Translations under genes and position numbers: made by a program
Origin: Magnetococcales bacterium
GTDB taxonomy: Bacteria; Pseudomonadota; Magnetococcia; Magnetococcales; UBA8363
Assembly: GCA_015660855.1 (NCBI GenBank)
Contig: JACSDG010000001.1
Location: 1-64,000 of the forward strand
DNA length: 64,000 nucleotides
Direction: 5' to 3'
The notes under the pieces: model-generated
Database searches by the model: none
What the model saw: the letters and a program-made list of their open reading frames with translations, nothing else
What the model was told of the DNA's origin: nothing
Shown: piece by piece, positions 27,647 through 38,955 of the stretch
How the letters are laid out: the number at the start of each line of letters is the position of its first letter
How positions within the stretch are numbered: the stretch's first letter is position 1

Positions 27647-30433
27647 ATGAAACTTGCCCATAGACTATACCTTTTTCTTTTGCCAGTCATTGTTTTGAGT
27701 GCCATCATCAATGCCCTCCATGCATGGAAGGATTATCACGAGCGCATCGAACAGTTTACGCAATTTTCCATGGCAAAGGGATTGGAAAGTTTTAAAATTT
27801 TAGTCAAAAATCCACTTTTTAACTATTATTTCGACGACATAAAGCTTGGGTTTATCGATGACGCCAGCAGAGACATGAAAAATATTTCTTTGCTACTCGA
27901 TGAAGAAGCCCAACGTTCTAAACTGTTGTTCAGAAATCCTTTCCATCTGGGGCTTTTCGACAAAAACTGGAATGTCATCGCGGAACTGTTCCCAAAAGGA
28001 AAAAACAGACACGATCATCTTAGCCTGGATGAAAGCGCGGAAATCTCATCATTTGCGGATTTTTTCAAAAAAGAAAGACCACCAGGGACTCTTTACTCTA
28101 TCAAGATCAATAACAGACACAAAATGGTTGCCCCCATCGGCATCGATGTCAACCAGGACGGAAAAATCAACTCTGAGGAAATCATGGGATACGTGCACCA
28201 TGACGATCTCCTCCCTTTGGACGAGATATTCAACAGCGTCCAGAATGAAACCTTGGAAAATACAAGTATGGCGATCTTGCAAATCGCCTTGCTCTCCATA
28301 GCCTTCTTTTGGATTGGTCGCTGGGTCCCTCGCCCCTTTGAAATGTTCACACACCAGATCTTACGACTCCCGGAAGAAACCTTCGATCCCAAAACCATCC
28401 AACATGCCAATATTCATGAATTGAACGTCCTGGGAAAAGCTCTGGAACACATGAGCCAGGAAATTCAGCGTAAACAGGATGAATTGATCCTGGCGCGGGA
28501 CCAGGCTGAAAATTCCGAAAGAATGTTGCGACTTATCCTCGATACCATCCCGGTGCGGGTCTACTGGAAAGACATCCACGGTGCTTATCTGGGAGGCAAT
28601 GTCCATTTCGCCCAGGCGGCGGGATTTGAAACCATAAGCGAAATCATCGCAAAAACCGATACCGACCTTTGCTGGTCTTCGCATGACGATATCTACCGCT
28701 CCCAAGACGAAGAAATCATCAATAATAAAAAACCATTTTTGAATCTGGAACAGACCCAGACCGACTGTGCAGGGCGAATCCGCTGGATCGACGAAAGCAA
28801 AGTCCCGCTCCTGAATAGCCACGGCAATGTCACCGGCATCCTTGGGACATCGCATGACATCACCCAAAGAATCAAGGCTCAGGAAGAGCGGGACCGATTT
28901 TTCACCGTTTCTCCCGATGTCATGTGCATCATTGGCCCTGACCGCCGTTTTGTCCGCGTCAATCGTGCGTTGCAAGAACTGACCGGCCAACCCGAAGCAC
29001 AACTTCTCACCATCGGTCTGGTGGAAATCACACACCCCCTGGATGTTGAAACCGCCACCCACTTTGTGGATCGACTGTTCCACACCTCCAACCAAGTGAT
29101 TCAGGACGATTTCCGCCTTTCCACCCAAAAACAAGACCAACCCGTCGTCGTCTCCTGGACCGCCATTTCCCAAAACCACGAAATCTATGCCGTGGGTCGT
29201 GATGTCACCCAGCAAAAACAAATAGAATGGAAGCTGAAACTGACGCAAACCTCGGTGGAACAGGCCATGGACACCCTGTTCTGGATCAATCCCGAGGGCA
29301 AGCTGGTTTATGTCAATTCCTCAGCCACACACGCCTTGGCTTATGGTCGTGAAGAACTCATGAACAAATCCATCTTCGACATCGATACGGATATGACCCT
29401 GGAGGATTGGCAGGGGCATTGGCAGGAATTGGTCGTCAACAAAAGAATGCACGCCGAACGTACCCATCGTCGCAAGGATGGTACCACCTACCCGGTCGAT
29501 ATCAACGCCCACTATCTTCACTATCGGGGGGAAGAGTTCAACATCTCCTTTGTACGCGACATCACCTTGCGCAAAGCGGCGGAACAGAATCTGCAAAACT
29601 ACACCGACAACTTGGAAGAAATGGTGCAACAGCGTACACGCGAACTGGCCCATGCCGAACGCCTAGCCAGCCTGGGCACTTTTTCCGCCGGCATGGCCCA
29701 TGAAATCAATAATCCCAACTCTTTCATCTCCGGCAATATTGATTTCCTCCAACAATATTGGAATCTTGCCCGCCCCATTCTTCACAACCATCAGCAAGAG
29801 GACCCATCCGGGCGCATTGGATCTTTCCTGGACGAGGTGGAGGCCACACTGACGGGTATGAAAGATGGCAGTCGCAGAATATCCAAAATCATCGATAGCC
29901 TGAAAGCCTACTCACGCGGAGGAATGGAAGCCGACAAGGTGGAATGTCGTTTGGCCGATCCCATCATGGATGCCCAATATCTGCTGCAACATCGGCTCAA
30001 GTCAGGTTTCCACCTCATAACGGAGGTTCCCAACGATTACCACATCATGTGCGATCGGCAACAGATGTCCCAGGTCTTTGTCAACCTTGTCAACAATGCT
30101 ATGGATGCCCTGGAAAACATGGGTGACAACTATGAAAAACAAATAAAAATCCGTGCGGAAAGAGTGGATTGTCACCTGTGGGTCCGGGTCAGTGACAACG
30201 GCCCAGGCATACCGGAAGAGGCCATGGGACGCATCTTCGATCCTTTTTTTACCTCCAAAGGCAAAACCAAGGGAACTGGACTGGGGCTTTCCATCGTCCA
30301 GGGCATCATCGAAGACCATGCTGGACAGATCACCGTCTTTTCCACATCCAAAAAAACCGAAGGCTCCGAATTCCTCATCATACTTCCCACCCTGGATACC
30401 TATAAACAAGTCCGGGGGAAACAAAAGCGTTGA
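27647..30433 (+). CDS. Membrane PAS-domain sensor histidine kinase
   Basis: 928 aa; two TMs flanking a periplasmic sensor region, several PAS/PAC units, GMAHEINNPNSF H-box, HATPase motifs DNGPGIPEEAMGRIFDPFFTSKGKTKGTGLGLSIVQGI. Confidence 0.95.
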   Translation: MKLAHRLYLFLLPVIVLSAIINALHAWKDYHERIEQFTQFSMAKGLESFKILVKNPLFNYYFDDIKLGFIDDASRDMKNISLLLDEEAQRSKLLFRNPFHLGLFDKNWNVIAELFPKGKNRHDHLSLDESAEISSFADFFKKERPPGTLYSIKINNRHKMVAPIGIDVNQDGKINSEEIMGYVHHDDLLPLDEIFNSVQNETLENTSMAILQIALLSIAFFWIGRWVPRPFEMFTHQILRLPEETFDPKTIQHANIHELNVLGKALEHMSQEIQRKQDELILARDQAENSERMLRLILDTIPVRVYWKDIHGAYLGGNVHFAQAAGFETISEIIAKTDTDLCWSSHDDIYRSQDEEIINNKKPFLNLEQTQTDCAGRIRWIDESKVPLLNSHGNVTGILGTSHDITQRIKAQEERDRFFTVSPDVMCIIGPDRRFVRVNRALQELTGQPEAQLLTIGLVEITHPLDVETATHFVDRLFHTSNQVIQDDFRLSTQKQDQPVVVSWTAISQNHEIYAVGRDVTQQKQIEWKLKLTQTSVEQAMDTLFWINPEGKLVYVNSSATHALAYGREELMNKSIFDIDTDMTLEDWQGHWQELVVNKRMHAERTHRRKDGTTYPVDINAHYLHYRGEEFNISFVRDITLRKAAEQNLQNYTDNLEEMVQQRTRELAHAERLASLGTFSAGMAHEINNPNSFISGNIDFLQQYWNLARPILHNHQQEDPSGRIGSFLDEVEATLTGMKDGSRRISKIIDSLKAYSRGGMEADKVECRLADPIMDAQYLLQHRLKSGFHLITEVPNDYHIMCDRQQMSQVFVNLVNNAMDALENMGDNYEKQIKIRAERVDCHLWVRVSDNGPGIPEEAMGRIFDPFFTSKGKTKGTGLGLSIVQGIIEDHAGQITVFSTSKKTEGSEFLIILPTLDTYKQVRGKQKR

Positions 30434-30457
30434 CTTTGAGGCAAAGTACCCTGCAAC

Positions 30458-31336
30458 TCATTTCTTCCTGGATGATAAAAATCGTTCCAAATCCCGCTTG
30501 ATATCCTTGCGATCAGGCCGGTGCCATGCCCTGTCTTCCGACAAAAGCGAATTGGCGGCGGTACGGCTTGCCATGATATTGGAGAGCCTTTTTTCCTGAA
30601 TCATGCGGATCAAACCTTCCAATCCTCCGCTGCCCACGGAAGACGAACTGCCGAAAATAATCCGGATAATTTTTTCCTTGTTGGTGCTATTCCCCCCGAA
30701 ACCAGGGACAGAATAATCGGCCAGGGTTCCCGCAACATTGACCTCACCACTTCGCCGATGCCGTATCGTCAGGTCCACCCGATCACCGCGATTCAATTCT
30801 GGCCCCCCACCTCCCACACTCAAAAGGGAAAAATCTCCATTCTTCGCATTCATCTTGACTATTTTGGCCCGGACCTGTCCACCCCCTGTTTTCCTTATGG
30901 AAACCTCACAATCAGACCATTCGCTCCCCTCTATCCCTATCCTGCTGCTCATTTCACCAAAAACAGCCTGAGTCACCGCATGGCCAAAATTTTCCCTGGC
31001 ATCCAGGACACGAAGACCCACCCCTCTTTGGGACACATGGGCCACTTCGCAAGCAAAGGCGCGATCTTTGATTCCTGGAATATCCAAACGCAAAACCCCC
31101 TGGATACCAATACGGCACTGGGTGCTGGAAAAACCACTCATGCCAATACCACGGAAGGAGATATCAAAACTCTGCCCCGTGACAATCTCACCAGACTTTA
31201 AGGTGAACGTACAACCAACACGGTACCATGAACGCTCATGCTCGCGTCTGTTGGTCACAGGCTGACTCGGCCCCATCGCCTTTCCTTCAGGGACACCAGA
31301 GCGGTGTAAATGACCATCTATACTGGGAGCGACCAT
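30458..31336 (-). CDS. PilZ-domain protein
   Basis: TNRREHERSWYRVGCTFTLKSGEIVTGQSFDISFRGIGMSGF (RxxxR and DxSxxG motifs). Confidence 0.75.
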   Translation of the reverse strand: MVAPSIDGHLHRSGVPEGKAMGPSQPVTNRREHERSWYRVGCTFTLKSGEIVTGQSFDISFRGIGMSGFSSTQCRIGIQGVLRLDIPGIKDRAFACEVAHVSQRGVGLRVLDARENFGHAVTQAVFGEMSSRIGIEGSEWSDCEVSIRKTGGGQVRAKIVKMNAKNGDFSLLSVGGGGPELNRGDRVDLTIRHRRSGEVNVAGTLADYSVPGFGGNSTNKEKIIRIIFGSSSSVGSGGLEGLIRMIQEKRLSNIMASRTAANSLLSEDRAWHRPDRKDIKRDLERFLSSRKK

Positions 31337-31399
31337 AGATCACCAAATAAAGACCATCCAGAGGATCAGAAACCATCAAAAACGCCTTCGTACAAAAAC

Positions 31400-31440
31400 C
31401 AAAACCTTGGTGGTTTCGCCCCCAAACCCCCATAGGTAAT
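31400..31440 (-). repeat. Degenerate composite repeat, copy G
   Basis: aaaaccttggtggtttcgcccccaaacccccataggtaat is related to the left module of copies A and C. Confidence 0.45.
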
Positions 31441-31547
31441 GAAGCTTTTTGTTTAAATTCAGAACAAAGAACTTTAGGTTTTCGTATCCCCCCCCCCTAG
31501 ACATCCGCAATGATTCTTGGTATGCTTTATTTCATAATACAGTTAAA

Positions 31548-32684
31548 TTATGCAGAAAAAATAATTTTTATAATGCGCTGGGAAGCCAAGCCGTCGCCAT
31601 ATGGATTGCTGGCCTGACTCATGGAACGATAGACATCTTTATTTTCCATAAGTTCCACAATGGCCGCAACAATGACCGCCTCATTGGTTCCAACCAACCT
31701 GGCCGTCCCTGCCCGAACGGCCTCAGGACGCTCCGTGGTGTCACGCATGACCAGGACGGGCTTGCGTAAAAAAGGCCCCTCTTCCTGAACCCCCCCGGAG
31801 TCGGTCAAAATAAAGGTGGCACGTTTCATCAGGTAGACAAAGGAAAGATAATCAAGGGGCTGAATCAAATGGACGTTGGCGATGCCCCCAAGCAGGCGAT
31901 TGACTGGCTCCAACACATTGGGGTTCAGGTGGACCGGATACACGATACGAACATGCGGATAGATCCGGGCAACCTGGCTCAGGGCATGACAGATACGTTC
32001 GAATCCACCCGCAAAACTTTCCCGGCGGTGTCCGGTCACCAAAATCATGGGATGATCAGAATCATTCCGCCCCAAAAATGGGAAACGTCCAGCCAATTCT
32101 CTTTCCAACTCCGGGCGGTCATTCAACTTGTTGACCACAATCTGCAGCGCATCAATGACGGTGTTCCCGGTCACATGGACACTCGCCGGGTCCACCCCTT
32201 CCTTAAGCAAATTTTGCCGCGCAGTTTCTACCGGGGCAAAATGGAGACGGGCAATGACACCCGCTACCCGGCGGTTGGCCTCTTCAGGCCAGGGGGAATA
32301 CAGATTGCCCGTGCGCAACCCAGCCTCAACGTGCCCTACGGGAATACGATGATAAAAACCGGATAAACTGGCCGCCATGGTTGTGGTGGTGTCTCCATGC
32401 ACCAACAACCAATCGGGGCAAAAACTTTTAAACACCTCACGCAGCCCAAACATCACCGCCGAGGTGATGTCGGTCAAATCCTGCCCCGACCTCATGATGT
32501 CAAGGTTAAAATCGGGCCGCATCTCAAACAACTCCAGCACCTGCTGGAGCATCTCCCGGTGCTGGGATGTCACACAAACCCTGGCATCCACCCCCGACCT
32601 TCGGGCCAGACTCTGCACCAGAGGGGCCATCTTGATCGCTTCCGGACGGGTCCCGAATACGGTTAAAATTTTCAACATAGGCAC
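31548..32684 (-). CDS. wecB: UDP-N-acetylglucosamine 2-epimerase (non-hydrolysing)
   Basis: 378 aa; [68 protein letters not shown]. Confidence 0.95.
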   Translation of the reverse strand: MPMLKILTVFGTRPEAIKMAPLVQSLARRSGVDARVCVTSQHREMLQQVLELFEMRPDFNLDIMRSGQDLTDITSAVMFGLREVFKSFCPDWLLVHGDTTTTMAASLSGFYHRIPVGHVEAGLRTGNLYSPWPEEANRRVAGVIARLHFAPVETARQNLLKEGVDPASVHVTGNTVIDALQIVVNKLNDRPELERELAGRFPFLGRNDSDHPMILVTGHRRESFAGGFERICHALSQVARIYPHVRIVYPVHLNPNVLEPVNRLLGGIANVHLIQPLDYLSFVYLMKRATFILTDSGGVQEEGPFLRKPVLVMRDTTERPEAVRAGTARLVGTNEAVIVAAIVELMENKDVYRSMSQASNPYGDGLASQRIIKIIFSA

Positions 32685-32740
32685 CGACTTTTCCCGTCTG
32701 GATACGCTTTTCCTAAAACGTCAAAATCACATCCCCAATC

Positions 32741-33817
32741 TCAACCCTTCCCCCCAAACCGATCTTTGACCGCCGAAGACATACCCGGAGTAAAAGCGGC
32801 ATCCCGCTCGATTAAATCCCATTTATCCCTGAACCAGGCAATCGTCTCGGCAAATCCCTCATCAAACGCAACCTTAGGCTCATAACCGATCAGACGCCTA
32901 GCCTTGTCCACCGAAGCCAGCAAACGGCTCTTGGTATCCCACTTGCGGCGGGAGGCAATCGTCACTTTGGATTTTCCGCCAGTCGCCGCCACCACCTTGT
33001 TGGCCAAATCAACAATTTTGGTTTCAGCCCCCGAAGCCAGATTAAAATCTTCACCCACCGCCGCTTCGTAATACCCAGCCCGTAGCAACCCATCCACCAA
33101 GTCAGTCACGTAGGTAAAATCCCTGGTTTCCTCACCCGTACCCGTAATAGGCAGCGTCTCCCCCTTCAAACCCCAATAAAGAAAGTTCGGGATGACGTTA
33201 CGATATTGCCCCGGAACCTCCCCCGGTCCGTAAGAGTTGAAAAAACGGGCTTTGACAACCGGCAACTCAAAATGGTTGAAATAGAAGTTGCAATAAAGCT
33301 CGCCAAGCATTTTTGTGATCTGATACGGCGACGAAAGGTTCATGGACATGAACTCCTCCGTCAATGGCAGAGGCGCGGCACTGCCGTAGATGGAACAACC
33401 GGAGGAGGCATAAACGAACCGGGAAATTTTGCCAAGCGTCGCATATTCCAAAAGCTTCACCGATCCCATGCCATTGACGTGCAAATCCCTTTCCGGATAG
33501 TCGATGGAATTTTGATTGGCAAAAAACGCCGCCAGATGAAAAACGACATCGGGCTTTTCGGTAAAGACCCTCTTAAGATCAATATCGTTGGTAATATCAC
33601 CGCGAACGAATAAAATATTGGGCAATACCGGAATGTTCCAGGTATAGGACGAATACAGGTTATCCAGGATAATCACCATCCGGGCACCCGCCTCCCCCAA
33701 CTTTTTACACAGGTTGCTGCCTATGGCCCCGGCCCCTCCGGTCACCAGAATGGTCTTTCCTTTATAATAATTCAAATATTCAGACACATTTCTCTCCGCA
33801 TGAATTGAAACCGGCAT
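32741..33817 (-). CDS. NAD-dependent epimerase/dehydratase
   Basis: 358 aa; ILVTGGAGAIGSNLCKKL Rossmann motif, SSPYQITKMLGELY (YxxxK). Confidence 0.9.
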   Translation of the reverse strand: MPVSIHAERNVSEYLNYYKGKTILVTGGAGAIGSNLCKKLGEAGARMVIILDNLYSSYTWNIPVLPNILFVRGDITNDIDLKRVFTEKPDVVFHLAAFFANQNSIDYPERDLHVNGMGSVKLLEYATLGKISRFVYASSGCSIYGSAAPLPLTEEFMSMNLSSPYQITKMLGELYCNFYFNHFELPVVKARFFNSYGPGEVPGQYRNVIPNFLYWGLKGETLPITGTGEETRDFTYVTDLVDGLLRAGYYEAAVGEDFNLASGAETKIVDLANKVVAATGGKSKVTIASRRKWDTKSRLLASVDKARRLIGYEPKVAFDEGFAETIAWFRDKWDLIERDAAFTPGMSSAVKDRFGGKG

Positions 33818-33902
33818 CCCGCGAACAAATCACAGGTTTGAAGTTTACCAAAGAAACCCCCACTTCCCAAGGCTCGACTGCAACATGGAGAACGATCATC
33901 CC

Positions 33903-34667
33903 TTACTTGGCCGACTTGTTTTTTTTCGTCCAAAGAAATTTGACAACCAACTCCCGCACCATCAACGCGATAAAGATCGAACCGGTGGTCAGGTAGCGTT
34001 TCCAAAGACGACGTGGTTCCTGAACCAACCGAAAAAACCATTCCATGCCGATGCTGCTGACCCACTGGGGGGCAAGCACCGTATGACCAGCCAACACATC
34101 CACCCCACCTCCCACACCCACCACCACTGGTACACTGTAGGTGGATCCGTTTTGGTCGATGATGCGCTCCTTCATGGGGGAACTCATGGCAACAAAAACC
34201 ACATCAGGTTTTTTTTGGCGCACATCCTCCAAAACCGGTTGATCATCTTTGAAATAACCATGATGCCAACCCACAACGGAGCACCCGGGAAACCGTTCTC
34301 GGGCATTTTCCACCGCCTTCGCCAAAACCTCCGGCTTGGCACCAAGAAAATAACACCGGTACCCTTTGCCCTGAGTGACCTCCAAAAAACGTAGCATCAG
34401 CTTGGCGGTACCCACCGGGCTTTTGACGGGATTTCCCAACAGCCTCGCCGCCCACATCCCCACGGTACCATCGACAGTCAAAATGTCGGTATTTTCATAG
34501 GTGCGCTTCAGGCTGGCATCGTCCAGGGATTTGACAATCAATTCCACCGCCGTTGACATGATCGTCCGGGGATGACCATCGCGGATGAAATCCTCCATGA
34601 TCTTCACCGCCTCGTCCACATCCACATTACTGTACTGTAAACCAAAAAAGGTGAACTTGTCGATCAT
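33903..34667 (-). CDS. WecG/TagA/CpsF-family glycosyltransferase
   Basis: MIDKFTFFGLQYSNVDVDEAVKIM, ADG-like TVDGTVGMWAARLLGNP, GMEWFFRLVQEPRRLWKRYL. Confidence 0.9.
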   Translation of the reverse strand: MIDKFTFFGLQYSNVDVDEAVKIMEDFIRDGHPRTIMSTAVELIVKSLDDASLKRTYENTDILTVDGTVGMWAARLLGNPVKSPVGTAKLMLRFLEVTQGKGYRCYFLGAKPEVLAKAVENARERFPGCSVVGWHHGYFKDDQPVLEDVRQKKPDVVFVAMSSPMKERIIDQNGSTYSVPVVVGVGGGVDVLAGHTVLAPQWVSSIGMEWFFRLVQEPRRLWKRYLTTGSIFIALMVRELVVKFLWTKKNKSAK

Positions 34668-34672
34668 GGCAT

Positions 34673-36850
34673 TCAAACTTTGGAGGGTTTCCAGACGATT
34701 TCTTGAGGCTTTCCGGTGCGGATGGCCTCCAGAATCTTGAAAGTACACAACGTCGTCAAACAAAGTTCTTGGGGAGGGATGGGGGATTGGGGGTTTTGGC
34801 TCATCAAGGCGTCGATGAATGTCGCCATCTCCTTGTTGATCCCCATATCCCTTGAAAATAAATTAAAATCCTCCCCTTTACCTTTGCGGACAAGGCGCAA
34901 CTTTTTAAAGTTGTCCAACACCGCGATGGACTGTCCGCAATACACCTCCATTCTTTCTCTTGGAAAAGAAAGATCCCCCAGGGAGGTATAGACCAGATTG
35001 GCCATGGATCCATCCTGGAAAGTCACAATCACCGACAGATTATCGGTCAACTCCAAAGGTTTGCTGGAAACCGCATCCCTGGCGCAATCGGCATGAACCC
35101 GAACCGGAGGTGATTTGGCCAAAAATTGGAAAAGGTCGATAAAATGACACACCTCCCCCACAATCCGGCCCCCACCCTCCTCGGTATTGGCCCAATGATC
35201 CGCAGGCAGAAACCCCGCGTTGACCCGATAATTGATCACCAACGGACCGGAACGATTACTGAAAAAGGCATCTATCTTTTCTACAAACGGCGCAAACCGC
35301 CGGTTGAACCCGACCATCAGCATCCCTGGATGCTCTTCCAAAGCCTGGGCTACCGCTGTTAACTGTTCCTCGTTGACTGCCAGTGGTTTTTCGACAAAAA
35401 CATGTTTGCCGGCCTTCAGGGCCTCGATAAGAAAACGGGCATGCAGATTATGCCGCGTGGCAATGACAACTGTATTGATCCCTGCATCCCGGATAAGCTC
35501 GCTGGCATCGGTGGAACAATAGCCAAAGGCGAATTTGTCGGCCGTGTTGCGGGCCGTCAGACCCTTGGAAGTGGCAACCCCCACCAGTTGAACCTGGGGA
35601 TGTTTTTTCAAGGGGGGAATCAGATAGTTCTGGGCAAAACTTCCCGCGCCAACAAATCCAACCTTGATCGCCGCCACAGACGCAATCGACGCATCCCGCC
35701 GAACAATTTTTTGTTCTAACGAAACCGCCTCGCCATAAGTCAAAACAATACCAACGTAAGGGGTGCTGTTGGCATTGATCATGTCATAGGCTTCCGCCGC
35801 CCTCTCTAGGGGAAAGGTATGGGTGGTGATTCCTTCCAGTCGGATTTTTTTCTGCCCCAGAAGATTCAAAAAGGATTGCATGTTGCGTTGGGCGGTCCAA
35901 CGCACATACCCAGGGGGGTAATCCTGGGAATCGGCAACATAACGGTTATCGTATGTCCCCGGACCAAAGGCGCGGGATACGGAAAGATTGAGTTCCTTTT
36001 GATAGTAGTGCAGCCGGGGGGCGTGGATGTCTCCTGCCCCAAGCAAAACCACCCGACCCTTTTCCCGACAGAGGGCACCGGCCAGATCCAAAGTTTTCTC
36101 CTGGTCGCTCGCCGCCGCCACAATGACCGCATCCATCCCCAATCCATCGGTAAAATTGGCCGCCATGGCCTCCACCGGATCGGTAGACGGGTTGACTCCG
36201 GCCAGCATCCCCATCTTTTTGGCCATCTGCAACTTGGCAGGGTCGATTTCAATCCCAAACACATCGGCCCCTGAATTCTGGACCAACTGAACGATCAGTT
36301 GACCTATCAAACCCAGACCAATGACCGCGACACGATGCCCAAGTTCAATCCCCGCCAAACGTACAGCCTGTAACCCTATGGCCCCCACCGGGGCATAAGT
36401 GGCATCCCTGGGGTCAACTCCCCGTGGAACGACGGCGCACAAATTTTGCGGGGTGGTCACAAGTTCTGCATGGGCGGCGTAAATTTCCCCGGCGCACGCC
36501 ACACGATCCCCCACTTTCAGGGATTTAACCTCCGACCCGACCGCCACCACCTCTCCACAAGAAGCGTAGCCCAGGGAAACAGGGGTATCCAGCTTGTTGA
36601 GCACCTTCTTTACCGTCGGCAACAAACCTTCCTGCTGAACGTTGGTCACCACCTGGCGCACAAGATCGGGGCGGTTGCGGGCTTTGTTGAGCAGATTCAT
36701 CCGCGCCGTATCCACCTTGATCTTTTCCGTCCCGGCACTGATCAGAGAGGCGATATTCCTTACCAGAACCGTATGGCCCGTAAGCAGGGGGGCTGGAACA
36801 TCCTTGATGTCCAACTCTCCGGTTTTATAATTTTGCATAATCTGCTTCAT
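34673..36850 (-). CDS. Bi-domain oxidoreductase: zinc-type alcohol dehydrogenase + Gfo/Idh/MocA
   Basis: 725 aa; N-terminal MDR part with VAVIGLGLIGQLIVQLVQNSGA; C-terminal VGFVGAGSFAQNYLIPPLKK ... HVFVEKPLAV. Confidence 0.93.
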   Translation of the reverse strand: MKQIMQNYKTGELDIKDVPAPLLTGHTVLVRNIASLISAGTEKIKVDTARMNLLNKARNRPDLVRQVVTNVQQEGLLPTVKKVLNKLDTPVSLGYASCGEVVAVGSEVKSLKVGDRVACAGEIYAAHAELVTTPQNLCAVVPRGVDPRDATYAPVGAIGLQAVRLAGIELGHRVAVIGLGLIGQLIVQLVQNSGADVFGIEIDPAKLQMAKKMGMLAGVNPSTDPVEAMAANFTDGLGMDAVIVAAASDQEKTLDLAGALCREKGRVVLLGAGDIHAPRLHYYQKELNLSVSRAFGPGTYDNRYVADSQDYPPGYVRWTAQRNMQSFLNLLGQKKIRLEGITTHTFPLERAAEAYDMINANSTPYVGIVLTYGEAVSLEQKIVRRDASIASVAAIKVGFVGAGSFAQNYLIPPLKKHPQVQLVGVATSKGLTARNTADKFAFGYCSTDASELIRDAGINTVVIATRHNLHARFLIEALKAGKHVFVEKPLAVNEEQLTAVAQALEEHPGMLMVGFNRRFAPFVEKIDAFFSNRSGPLVINYRVNAGFLPADHWANTEEGGGRIVGEVCHFIDLFQFLAKSPPVRVHADCARDAVSSKPLELTDNLSVIVTFQDGSMANLVYTSLGDLSFPRERMEVYCGQSIAVLDNFKKLRLVRKGKGEDFNLFSRDMGINKEMATFIDALMSQNPQSPIPPQELCLTTLCTFKILEAIRTGKPQEIVWKPSKV

Positions 36851-37160
36851 GGCATCCCTGGACTAAAACCCGATCCAAAAATTAAACCTTTTCCGAGCGT
36901 ACATGATGCCTTTCACAGGAAAAAAATCAAGGCACAATTTAAAATTCAACAAACAAGTCCATTCTTTTGCAACAACGACAAACCCATGATGGTCTGGATT
37001 CGCCAATACCATGACGGTGTCATGATGGGCACTCAAGAGACAAACATATTGAAAATACACTGATTATATTAACTTACAATATTGGCAGGTTGCTTGCATT
37101 AACGACAGAACATACGACTGCAAAGAATGAACCTTCAAGCCTTAAGAAAGTGGTCCTGCA

Positions 37161-37367
37161 ATGACTCAAAGAATGGTTCGCATCACTGAGAAAACCGTTA
37201 CTCTGCAATGTGCAGAGCTCCTTCTGCCGCATGTAGAAGCCCAAACTACAAAATCGCTCCAATCCGGACGCAGCAAACCTTCGGAAGCAGGGATCTTCCT
37301 GGCTCTCACCGCCGTCAGTCTGTTGCTTTCACTGCTGTTGTTTCTGGAACTCTGGTCCGGCAGTTAG
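37161..37367 (+). CDS. Possible small membrane protein
   Basis: 68 aa with a C-terminal hydrophobic helix (IFLALTAVSLLLSLLLFLELW); weak RBS, no family. Confidence 0.25.
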   Translation: MTQRMVRITEKTVTLQCAELLLPHVEAQTTKSLQSGRSKPSEAGIFLALTAVSLLLSLLLFLELWSGS

Positions 37368-37511
37368 CAGACCTTCAAGATGATGAATCAATAAATGGGA
37401 GACTTGTCATGCAATTTCTTCGATTGGTCAACTCGGAAGTTTTGTTCCCCAAGGGGGGGAAACGGCTCCCCCCACCTGGGGCATCGATGAATAAATCCGG
37501 CCAACCTCTTG

Positions 37512-38861
37512 TCAGCCCATTTGTCGCAATGTTTCCGCGACAAGAAAGGCGACATCAAGGCTCTGAGCGGCGTTAAGCCGGGGATCGCAGGTCGTATGAT
37601 AGCGGTGTTCCAGGTGCTCTTCCAAGACCTCCTGGGACCCGCCCACGCATTCGGTAACATTGCCTCCCGTCAGCTCGAAATGCACCCCGCCAGGCCTGGA
37701 TCCCTCCGCCTTGTGGATGGCGAAAAATTGTGTCAATTCCGACAAAATATGTTTAATTGACCGGGTCTTGTAACCACTGGGGGTACCATAGGTGTTGCCG
37801 TGCATGGGGTCGCAACTCCATACAATGGCAAACCCTTCCGCTTGGCAGGCTTTGATGATTCTGGGCAGACAATCGCTAATCCTGGCATGGCCAAAACGAC
37901 CAATCAGGGTCAATCGTCCAGGAATATTTTCCGGGTTGAGACGGGAACACAGTGTCAATACGTCTTCCACGCTGATGTCGGGGCCAATCTTGACACCCAC
38001 CGGGTTTTTCACACCGCGCAAAAATTCAACATGTGCCCCGTTGACCTGTCGGGTCCGATCACCGATCCAAAGCATGTGCGCCGAACAATCGTAATAATCT
38101 CCGGTCAATGAATCCTTGCGGGTCAAGGCACTCTCGTACTCCATGATCAAGGCTTCATGGCTTGTGTAATACTCGATCTCCCGCAAAATGGGGGTGTTGG
38201 CGGAATTGATCCCCAAAACCTCCATGAACCGCAAATTTTCGCTGAGCTGATCGGCCAGTTTGCTGTACCGCTGCCCTTGGAGACTGGCGGCGACAAAATC
38301 CTGGTTCCAGGTATGTACCTTTTTTAAATCGGCAAAACCACCGCTGGTAAACGCTCGCAGCAGATTCAGGGTGCTGGCGGACTGAAAATAAGCCCGCTCC
38401 ATACGGGTGGGATCGGGTTGCCTGGCCTCTTGCGAAAAGCTGGAATCGTTGACGGACTCGCCACGAAAACTCGGCAGCGACACGCCATCTTTGGTTTCCA
38501 TGGGGCTGGACCTGGGCTTGGCGAATTGCCCGGCGATGCGGCCAACCTTGATGATGGGCTTGCCAAGACCGTGGGTGAGAATAACCGCCATTTGCAACAA
38601 TACCTTGAGCTTGTCGCGTATGGCATTGGCGGTGAACTCATTGAAGGATTCAGCGCAATCCCCTCCCTGAAGCAAAAAAGCCTCACCCCGCGTAACCTGC
38701 GCCAGTCTGTCCATCAAGGATCTGGCCTCCCCGGCAAACACCAGGGGGGGGTAACTGGCGAGTCGCTGACAGGCAAGGTCCAGTTCCTTGGGGTCGGGCC
38801 ACTCGGGTTGTTGCTGCGCTGGGTATTTTTTCCATGAATCTTGGGTCCAACTCTCAGACAC
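37512..38861 (-). CDS. Class II 3-deoxy-7-phosphoheptulonate synthase
   Basis: 449 aa; [61 protein letters not shown]. Confidence 0.96.
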   Translation of the reverse strand: MSESWTQDSWKKYPAQQQPEWPDPKELDLACQRLASYPPLVFAGEARSLMDRLAQVTRGEAFLLQGGDCAESFNEFTANAIRDKLKVLLQMAVILTHGLGKPIIKVGRIAGQFAKPRSSPMETKDGVSLPSFRGESVNDSSFSQEARQPDPTRMERAYFQSASTLNLLRAFTSGGFADLKKVHTWNQDFVAASLQGQRYSKLADQLSENLRFMEVLGINSANTPILREIEYYTSHEALIMEYESALTRKDSLTGDYYDCSAHMLWIGDRTRQVNGAHVEFLRGVKNPVGVKIGPDISVEDVLTLCSRLNPENIPGRLTLIGRFGHARISDCLPRIIKACQAEGFAIVWSCDPMHGNTYGTPSGYKTRSIKHILSELTQFFAIHKAEGSRPGGVHFELTGGNVTECVGGSQEVLEEHLEHRYHTTCDPRLNAAQSLDVAFLVAETLRQMG

Positions 38862-38955
38862 GGTCTTGTTCCTTGAAGGCTTGAGGTAAAAAATGGTGCG
38901 GGGGAAACAACATGAAATCCCACCGCCGTTGGTTTGTCATTTTCCATCTTTAAAG

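Noticed and set aside
28361-29248. 295-aa minus-strand ORF
   Set aside because: Antisense of the PAS kinase.
37440-37482. ccccaaggggggg...ccccccacctgggg hairpin as another composite-repeat copy
   Set aside because: Imperfect and lacks the other modules; may simply be a terminator for the DAHP synthase gene.
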